Assembly (NCBI GenBank): GCA_038253945.1
Contig: JBBSGR010000002.1
Coordinates: forward strand, 248,001 to 312,000
Origin: JBBRYW01 sp038253945
Lineage (GTDB): Bacteria; Actinomycetota; Thermoleophilia; Gaiellales; Gaiellaceae
Direction: 5' to 3'
Length of the DNA: 64,000 nucleotides
Shown: positions 58,629 through 64,000 of the stretch, in pieces
Position numbering within the stretch: position 1 is the stretch's first letter
Layout: every line of letters starts with the position of its first letter
Made by a program: the position numbers and the translations under genes
Notes under the pieces: generated by a model
What the model saw: the letters and a program-made list of their open reading frames with translations, nothing else
Told to the model about the DNA's origin: nothing
Database searches by the model: none

Positions 58629-59015
58629 TCAGCGTAGCCAGGGCGAGAGGAAGCTCTCGATCTCCCTGCAGCCGCGCGGGGACTCGAGTCGCGCACGAAC
58701 CTGCCGACCCTCCACCACCACCAGGGTCGGAAGTGTGTCGACCGCGAAGTGCTTGACGAGATCGGGCCGATCCGTTTGCTCGACGCGGTACAGCGAGAAC
58801 GTGCCGTGGTTTCGGCGTTGCTGCAACACCTGGGCGAGGAAGCCCTCGACGCGCCGGCAGCGACCCGACTGGCCCGAGTAGAAAAAGACGAGCTTCGGTC
58901 TTGCCGGCTTCACGGACGCCTGCACGGTGGTCGGCGTCCTGCGCGCGCGTGTGCCGTCTGCGCGGGAGCAATTCGTTCCGTCTCGCGCCTGCTCGGCCTG
59001 GGCGTTCGCGCTCAT
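58629..59015 (-). CDS. Thioredoxin-fold protein with incomplete active site
   Basis: A 128-residue protein. After a low-complexity N-terminus of 40 residues comes a thioredoxin fold: KLVFFYSGQSGRCRRVEGFL, FSLYRVEQTDRPDLVKHFAV, the cis-Pro loop DTLPTLVVVEGRQVR. Only the second cysteine of CxxC remains (Ser-Gly-Arg-Cys), so it cannot be a dithiol reductase. A further Cys (RGCREI) is near the end. Possibly a glutathionylation or binding module. Confidence 0.7.
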   Translation of the reverse strand: MSANAQAEQARDGTNCSRADGTRARRTPTTVQASVKPARPKLVFFYSGQSGRCRRVEGFLAQVLQQRRNHGTFSLYRVEQTDRPDLVKHFAVDTLPTLVVVEGRQVRARLESPRGCREIESFLSPWLR

Positions 59016-59109
59016 TATCCCCTCCTCGAAACGCGGGTTTTCGATCTCTTCCTCGGCGAGGGTACGCGGCGGGTTGTGAGCGACGTTCGAGCGTTCCGTC
59101 GGGGTTTGC

Positions 59110-59796
59110 TCACACGGCGACGAGCTTGTAGCCGACGCCGCGAATGGTCACGATCCGCTCAGGCCGCAGGGGGTCGCGCTCGATCTTGGCTCGAAGGTTG
59201 GAGACGTGCGTGTCGCAGGCCCGCTGATCACCCACGTAGTCGCTGTCCCACAGGTGGCGCATGATCTGCTTGCGCTCGAACACGCGCTCCGGCTCGCGGC
59301 TCAAGAGCTCGAGCAGCCTGAACTCCGACGGAGTCATCCGCACGAGCTCACCGTCGACCCCGACGACATGGCGGACGAGATCGAGGTGCACACCGCCGAC
59401 GCGCCGCAGGGCCGGCGGCTCGTCGAGATCCAGCTCGCGCCTGCGCAGGAGAGCGCGCACACGAGCGATCAGCTCCACCATCGAGAAGGGCTTGGTGACG
59501 TAGTCGTCCGCCCCGATCTCGAGGCCAAGCACGGTATCTACCTCCGAGCTCCTCGCCGTCAGCATCAGGATTGGAACGGCGCTGCTCTTGCGGACGCGGC
59601 GGCAGACCTCGGTGCCGGAAAGCCTCGGCAGCATCAGGTCGAGGACGACGAGATCGTAGTCGTCTGCGAGGAGCGCCTCGAGCGCTTGCTCGCCGTCGGC
59701 TGCCTCCGACGCCGCGAAGCCCTCTCTCTCGAGCGCGTACGTCACGGACTCCCTAATCGCGGGCTCGTCCTCGACGACCAGAATCCGTGCGGTCAC
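59110..59796 (-). CDS. OmpR-family response regulator
   Basis: A 228-residue regulator. Receiver domain: ILVVEDEPAIRESV, phospho-acceptor Asp53 in LVVLDLMLPRLSG, the PILMLTARSSEVD threonine and the Lys in YVTKPFSMVEL. C-terminal winged helix: MTPSEFRLLELLSREPERVF, HLWDSDYVGDQRACDTHVSN and the ending IVTIRGVGYKLV. Downstream of, and overlapping, its histidine kinase (GTGA). Confidence 0.93.
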   Translation of the reverse strand: MTARILVVEDEPAIRESVTYALEREGFAASEAADGEQALEALLADDYDLVVLDLMLPRLSGTEVCRRVRKSSAVPILMLTARSSEVDTVLGLEIGADDYVTKPFSMVELIARVRALLRRRELDLDEPPALRRVGGVHLDLVRHVVGVDGELVRMTPSEFRLLELLSREPERVFERKQIMRHLWDSDYVGDQRACDTHVSNLRAKIERDPLRPERIVTIRGVGYKLVAV

Positions 59797-60815
59797 TCGA
59801 GAGCTCCGGGCATGACCACACGCACGACCGTGCCGCGGCCGTGTCGTGACTCGAGCTCGATCGTACCGCTGAGCGCCGTCACGATCTGGCGCACGATCGC
59901 CAGTCCGAGCCCAAAGCCTTCTCGCCCGTGGCCGTCGGCGCGGTAGAAGTGGTCGAAGACGCGGTCGGTTGCGAATGGGGGTATTCCGGGGCCCGCGTCG
60001 ACGACCTCGATCGCAACGTTGCCATCGGCAAGCTTGCGACCGGCGATCAGGACCGCTTCGCCCGAGGCATGCTTGAGCGCATTCGCCAGGAGCTCGGACA
60101 CCGCCTGCTCGAGCAGGTCACGGTTGGCAGCAACGAGAAGCGGGCGGGGACAGTCGATCTCGAGGTCGACACCGCCACGCGCGGGAAGTCCATCGGATAC
60201 GTCTCGGAGGAGGTCCGCGAGCTCGAGCGTCTCGAGACGAAGCTGCTGCTCGAGCCCCTGTGCTCTGGCGAGCATGAGCAGGGCGCGCGTCAGCCGGGCG
60301 AGCCGGGCCGTCTCGCGCTCGATGTGGGACAGGAAGCGGTCACGCTGGGCCGGCACTTCCTTTGCGCCTGCCTGAAGAACCTCGACGGCGCTCGCGATCG
60401 CCGTGAGCGGCGTCTGCAGCTCGTGCGCCGCGTTCGTGACGAAGTCACGCTGCGCCTGCTCGCGGCGCTCCCGCTCGGATACATCGGTGAGGATGAGAAC
60501 GGCTGAAGCCGATTCGCCGGCGGGAATCCCAGCCAGCGAGTACTTCGCCCCGGCGGCGCCGGCGGGGTGGACCTGTGTAACTGCGTCGCTCCCCTTCAGG
60601 AGAGAGGCGGCGAGGTCCCGGAGCGGAAAATCCTGCCACCAGCGTGGCAACTCCTGCCCCTTCGCGAGGCTGCCAAGCTCGAGCAGGCTCCGCGCGGCGC
60701 GATTTGCGAACTCGATTCTGAGCTCCCGATCGACGTAGACCACGCCCTGCTGCAGCCGGTCGAGGAGCTCTGCCAGGGGGGGCGTATCGCAAGCTGCCGC
60801 CGGGCCGAGGCCCAT
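59793..60815 (-). CDS. Sensor histidine kinase (PhoR-like, soluble)
   Basis: A 340-residue kinase from ATG 60815; the far longer frame upstream is antisense to gmhB and gmhA. A PAS domain (LLDRLQQGVVYVDRELRIEF) is followed by HisKA with His131 (NAAHELQTPLTAIASAVEVL) and the ATPase boxes SELLANALKHA, VEVVDAGPGIPP and REGFGLGLAIVRQIV. No membrane segments, so it senses a cytosolic signal through the PAS domain. PhoR-type H box. The gene overlaps its regulator. Confidence 0.9.
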   Translation of the reverse strand: MGLGPAAACDTPPLAELLDRLQQGVVYVDRELRIEFANRAARSLLELGSLAKGQELPRWWQDFPLRDLAASLLKGSDAVTQVHPAGAAGAKYSLAGIPAGESASAVLILTDVSERERREQAQRDFVTNAAHELQTPLTAIASAVEVLQAGAKEVPAQRDRFLSHIERETARLARLTRALLMLARAQGLEQQLRLETLELADLLRDVSDGLPARGGVDLEIDCPRPLLVAANRDLLEQAVSELLANALKHASGEAVLIAGRKLADGNVAIEVVDAGPGIPPFATDRVFDHFYRADGHGREGFGLGLAIVRQIVTALSGTIELESRHGRGTVVRVVMPGALE

Positions 60816-61029
60816 GGGAACCTGCTCGCTCCGGGCGATCGGTCGGCCCTTCGCCCTCGGTCCCGCCTTCGCCACCCCAGCCTCCTTCGGCTGACCCGGA
60901 GGGCCGAGAGCCCGGCCCTGCCCGTGAATCCTATGACTTGCTGTGCGCCTCAGCTGCGCTGCCTTGCTTTCCGCACTTCGCCGTCCTGCCGTTTTACGCA
61001 GCGTCGAGGGGGAAGACCTGCTCCAGCCA

Positions 61030-61623
61030 ATGAACGTTCTGGGAATCACCCCTGCTGCGCCCGGTCGCGCCTCGGCGCCGACATCCGACGCGGCACCGCG
61101 GGTCCGCCCGGAAGCGGTGCTCCTCGATCGCGACGGAACCCTTGTCGTGGACGTGCCGTACAACGGCGATCCCGCGCGTGTCGAGCCCATGCCGGGCGCG
61201 AGGCAGGCGCTCGACCGCCTGCGCGCGGCAGGCGTGCCGACAGCGGTGATCTCGAACCAGAGCGCGATCGGCCGCGGGCTTGCGACCCGCGAGGACGTCG
61301 ACGCGGTCAACCGGCGGGTCGAGGAGCTGCTCGGGCCGCTCGGGCCGTGGGCGCTTTGCCCGCACCGTCCGGACGAAGGTTGCGGCTGCCGCAAGCCGGC
61401 GCCGGGCCTGATCGTCGAGGCCGCTCGCGCGCTTGGCGTCAGGCCGGAGCGGTGCGCAGTCGTCGGCGACGCGGCCTCGGATGTCGCAGCCGCGCTCGCA
61501 GTCGGCGCGCGTCCGGTGCTCGTTCCGACGCCGCGGACACTCCCGGCGGACATCGAGGCTGCCCCCGAGGTGACGAGCGACCTTCCAGCGGCTGTGGAGC
61601 TCCTGCTCGGAGTTTCGGCGTGA
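61030..61623 (+). CDS. gmhB: HAD-IIIA phosphatase, GmhB-like
   Basis: A 197-residue HAD enzyme from ATG 61030. DRDGTLVVDVPYNGDP (nucleophile Asp), VISNQSAIGRG, the zinc loop ALCPHRPDEGCGCRKPAPG and VVGDAASDVAAAL identify heptose-1,7-bisphosphate 7-phosphatases (and the related HisB-N). Next to a heptose-phosphate isomerase, GmhB is the natural reading. It would supply heptose-1-phosphate for an NDP-heptose. Confidence 0.82.
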   Translation: MNVLGITPAAPGRASAPTSDAAPRVRPEAVLLDRDGTLVVDVPYNGDPARVEPMPGARQALDRLRAAGVPTAVISNQSAIGRGLATREDVDAVNRRVEELLGPLGPWALCPHRPDEGCGCRKPAPGLIVEAARALGVRPERCAVVGDAASDVAAALAVGARPVLVPTPRTLPADIEAAPEVTSDLPAAVELLLGVSA

Positions 61624-61681
61624 GCCGCGTCCTCCCGGAGTGGGGACGCGTGAGCCGCGTGGAAGTGAGCGAGGCCTCCGC

Positions 61682-62314
61682 GTGACGGACAGGCTGCCTT
61701 CGAGCGGCGAGCACCTGACGGCTCTGGCGGTGCCCCTCGCCGCTCTGGCAGACGACGTCCAGCGGATCGAGCGCTGGGGACGGCATCTCGCCGGCAGCCT
61801 CGCTCGAGGCGGTCGTCTGCTCGCGGCGGGCAACGGCGGGAGCGCCGCCGAGGCGCAGCACCTGACGGGGGAGCTCGTCGGCCGCTACCTGACACGGCGC
61901 CGTCCGCTTTCTGCACTTGCGCTCCACGCCGACACCTCCAGCCTCACCGCAATCGGCAACGACTTCGGGTCGGACGAGACTTTCGCGCGCCAGGTGCGCG
62001 CGCACGGACGGGCGGGGGACGTGCTCCTGGCGCTGAGCACGTCCGGCCGAAGCGCGAACGTCCTCGCCGCCCTCGAGGCGGCGGCCGAGGGGGGGCTGAC
62101 GAGCTGGGCGTTGACTGGCCCGGCGCCCAATCCGGCGCAGGAGCTCGCCGACGACGCGCTCTGCGTCGATGCGGGCAGCGTCGCCACGATCCAGGAAATT
62201 CACCTCGTGGCCATTCATCTGCTCTGCCTCGCCGTCGACTCGGTGCTCGACGAGCCGCTCACACCGGAGGCGCCTGGGCTTGCAGCACCCTCGGAAGAGT
62301 CGTCGTGGCCATGA
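61682..62314 (+). CDS. gmhA: Sedoheptulose-7-phosphate isomerase, GmhA-like
   Basis: A 210-residue SIS-domain protein from GTG 61682. AAGNGGSAAEAQHLTGELVG, LHADTSSLTAIGNDFGSDET, FARQVRAHGRAGDVLLALST and a C-terminal IQEIHLVAIHLLC match GmhA, including the active-site Glu and His. It makes D-glycero-manno-heptose 7-phosphate, the first step of heptose synthesis. The stop overlaps the radical SAM ATG. Confidence 0.85.
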   Translation: MTDRLPSSGEHLTALAVPLAALADDVQRIERWGRHLAGSLARGGRLLAAGNGGSAAEAQHLTGELVGRYLTRRRPLSALALHADTSSLTAIGNDFGSDETFARQVRAHGRAGDVLLALSTSGRSANVLAALEAAAEGGLTSWALTGPAPNPAQELADDALCVDAGSVATIQEIHLVAIHLLCLAVDSVLDEPLTPEAPGLAAPSEESSWP

Positions 62315-63345
62315 GCCCCGCGAGCCGGCTGGAGGCCGCCCAGACGCAGCTCCTGCCTCCGCTGCCGCGCGAGATCCAGCTCGAGGTCACAGGATCCTGC
62401 AACCTCGCCTGCAAGATGTGCCTCGTCCGCTACCGACCGAAGCTCGGCAAGCGCGAGGGTGCGATGTGCTTCCACACCTTCAAGCGGATCGTCGACGATC
62501 TGCCCCACCTCGAGCAGATCACGCTGCAGGACCTCGGCGAGCCTCTGCTGGCGCCCGATCTCTTTCAGATGATCGAGCACGCCTCGACACGGGGGATTCG
62601 AATGGGCTTCAACACGAATGGGACCTTGCTCACCAGTGAGCGCGCGAGGAAGCTCGTCGCGGCGGGCCTCGAGTGGCTTCACGTCTCCCTCGACGGAGCC
62701 ACGGCCGAGACGTACGAGGGGATCCGATCTGGCTCGAGCTTCGAGAGGGTCTCGGCGAACGTCGAGGGCCTGGTCGAGGTGATGCGCGAGCTCGGCGCCG
62801 AGCGCCCCCGCCTGTTGCTCGTCTTCGTCGCGATGCGGAGAAATCTCCACGAGCTGCCGGCGCTGATCCGGCTAGCCTCGGACTGGGGAATCTGCCGGGT
62901 CTGGGTTCAGAACCTGTCGCACTCCTTCAGCGACACGGAGCCCGCCGGTGCGTACGCAGAGATCCGGGAGTTCGCCTCTGTCGAGGCGCTCTGGGCCGAC
63001 GGGGACGACGGTCATCGGGAGGCGTTCGCCGCCGCAGCCGAGCTTGCCGACCAGCTGGGCGTCGAGCTGCGGCTGCCGCGGCTCGAGGAGCCGGGCGTCG
63101 AGAGGTTCCCGGGAACGCCGGGCTGCAGCTGGCCGTTCGAGTCGGCCTACGTCACGCATGACGCGAAGGTTCAGCCCTGCTGCATGGTGATGGGCGCCGA
63201 TCGCGCGGTGCTGGGCGACGCGGAGCGTCAGGGCTTCGACGTGGTTTGGCGCGGCCCGGAGTACCGTCGTTTTCGCGCGGCGCTGCTGACGGACGAGCCG
63301 CCGGCCGTCTGCGTCGGCTGCTCGCTCTATCGGCGGCTTTTCTAG
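62311..63345 (+). CDS. Radical SAM/SPASM-like enzyme
   Basis: A 344-residue enzyme; ATG 62311 overlaps the gmhA stop (ATGA). Radical SAM cluster CNLACKMC (about residue 30), QDLGEPLLAPDLFQMIEHAS (GGE-like SAM loop), NTNGTLLT and VSLDGATAETYEGIRSG. C-terminal cysteines CSW, QPCCMVMG and CVGCSLYRR suggest an auxiliary Fe-S site of SPASM type. Family members modify peptides or sugars. Being coupled to heptose genes, it may act on a heptose or a heptosylated product; this is inference. Confidence 0.85.
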   Translation: MSPASRLEAAQTQLLPPLPREIQLEVTGSCNLACKMCLVRYRPKLGKREGAMCFHTFKRIVDDLPHLEQITLQDLGEPLLAPDLFQMIEHASTRGIRMGFNTNGTLLTSERARKLVAAGLEWLHVSLDGATAETYEGIRSGSSFERVSANVEGLVEVMRELGAERPRLLLVFVAMRRNLHELPALIRLASDWGICRVWVQNLSHSFSDTEPAGAYAEIREFASVEALWADGDDGHREAFAAAAELADQLGVELRLPRLEEPGVERFPGTPGCSWPFESAYVTHDAKVQPCCMVMGADRAVLGDAERQGFDVVWRGPEYRRFRAALLTDEPPAVCVGCSLYRRLF

Positions 63346-63902
63346 TGCCAGGTCGAGCCAGCCGGCGGGCGTCGGCTGGAGATGGAGGTGCCACGAGGCG
63401 GTGACGAGCGCGCGCAACGCCCCGGCCGGGATGGGAACGACCCGCGCCGAGACAACTCGCGCCAGCTCCTCGGCGTCGAGTACGGGATCGGCCGCGATGT
63501 TGAAGGGCCCGCGCACAGCTGAGGTCGCCGCCAGTCGGTAGGCCTCGGCCACGTCGTCGGAGTGAACGCCTTGAAAGCTGAGCCCCCTCACGCTCGGGAC
63601 GAAGGGGATCAGGGAGCGTCGCAGCAACGGGTTCGGCAGAAATGGCCCGGCGAAGAGGCGCCGGATTCCCGTCGCCGCCTCTCGCTTGAACGTGAGCCCG
63701 GGGCAGGCGGCATACTCGCACGGCGGGATGCCGCTGCTCGAAGCGGTCGAGGCGGCGCTCGACGTAATACGGTCTTGGCAAAGAGCGCCTTCGGCAGCCG
63801 GCGGGCGAGACCGAGCACCGATCCCACGTCCGGGTCGGCGCCGAGCGCGGCGAGCACGCTCGTTCCGACGTTGCCTGTCGCTCCGACTACAACTATTCGC
63901 AT
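63346..63902 (-). pseudogene. NAD-dependent epimerase/dehydratase, decayed
   Basis: From ATG 63902 the frame reads a Rossmann start (MRIVVVGATGNVGTSVLAAL, then SVLGLARRLPKALFAKT). The next homologous piece, YYVERRLDRFEQRHPAVRV, is in a second frame, and PGLTFKREAATGIRRLFAGP through QPTPAGWLDLALEKPP is in a third. The stretch with the catalytic Ser-Tyr-Lys, about 110 residues, is missing. The C-terminus is cut where the gene meets the end of the radical SAM gene. Not functional. Between 63903 and 64000 nothing else can be called. Confidence 0.75.
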
Positions 63903-64000
63903 TGCTACGGCCTTGCCCGACAGCTGTGGCGTAAAACGCTGGACTGCCCGCACCCAACGGCGCCGTCCGGCTGAGAGCGATGGGGTCCTTGCTCGGCGGC

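Noticed and set aside
60816..61916. N-terminal extension of the histidine kinase to 707 residues
   Set aside because: The extension is antisense to gmhB and gmhA and is low complexity; the PAS domain begins just after ATG 60815.

Overview
The window is GC-rich DNA densely packed with short-spaced or overlapping genes that often start at GTG or TTG. Gene content (PPi-type phosphofructokinase, M29 aminopeptidase, Rex, family-4 uracil-DNA glycosylase, a polA-rpsA-coaE...uvrB...uvrA order, and no outer-membrane gene apart from a heptose pair) suggests a high-GC actinobacterium. A Thermoleophilia/Gaiellales-like lineage is my best guess, by inference only. There is one tRNA (Leu, anticodon CAA) and no rRNA, CRISPR array, prophage or intact insertion sequence.

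Layout. 1-5.7 kb: a partial secreted RTX/Asp-box protein, a degenerate TrpC-like barrel, a GT-C glycosyltransferase, phosphofructokinase, and two exported proteins. 5.7-6.5 kb: a gene-poor patch of palindromic repeats plus tRNA-Leu. 6.5-14.4 kb: two amino-acid ABC transporters, a complete five-gene branched-chain (Liv) system followed by a three-gene polar amino-acid system, closed by another copy of the palindromic repeat. 14.5-17.3 kb: a divergent LarA-like protein and a GNAT enzyme. 17.4-19.1 kb: the wreck of a type IIG restriction-modification gene whose middle is inverted and whose methyltransferase core is gone.

19-23.8 kb: polA, rpsA and coaE. These are separated from uvrB (32.9 kb) by an accessory block: an RHH regulator with a probable leaderless promoter, a tiny protein, a DUF4097 protein, an M29 aminopeptidase fragment, three MFS exporters, an ArsR regulator, an intact M29 aminopeptidase, and a VapBC module bracketed by 26-bp direct repeats. 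Between uvrB and uvrA (38.9 kb, preceded by a good LexA box) lie a headless antitoxin, two GlsB-type membrane proteins (one frameshifted), a phosphoesterase, an AI-2E-type transporter and a PH-domain protein. A second VapBC follows uvrA.

42.4-55.5 kb: a Yip1-like membrane protein; the pantothenate genes (DUF2520 reductase-like, panC, panB); a secreted P-domain protein; a phosphodiesterase; an FmdB zinc ribbon; uracil-DNA glycosylase; the t6A tRNA-modification operon tsaE-tsaB-rimI-tsaD running into a secreted subtilase; and glutamate dehydrogenase with a short overlapping leader ORF. 55.2-60.8 kb: a glutaredoxin-like protein, rex, a primary-type sigma factor, a pair of tandem CxC...C proteins, a thioredoxin-like protein and a two-component system. 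61-64 kb: heptose phosphatase and heptose-phosphate isomerase genes coupled to a radical SAM/SPASM enzyme, running into a decayed NAD-dependent epimerase gene.

The most unusual items are the rearranged restriction gene, the two-hairpin dispersed repeat that also supplies the C-terminus of a protein, the gmhB-gmhA-radical SAM cluster, the aminopeptidase/MFS/ArsR module, and the repeat-bracketed toxin-antitoxin pair.
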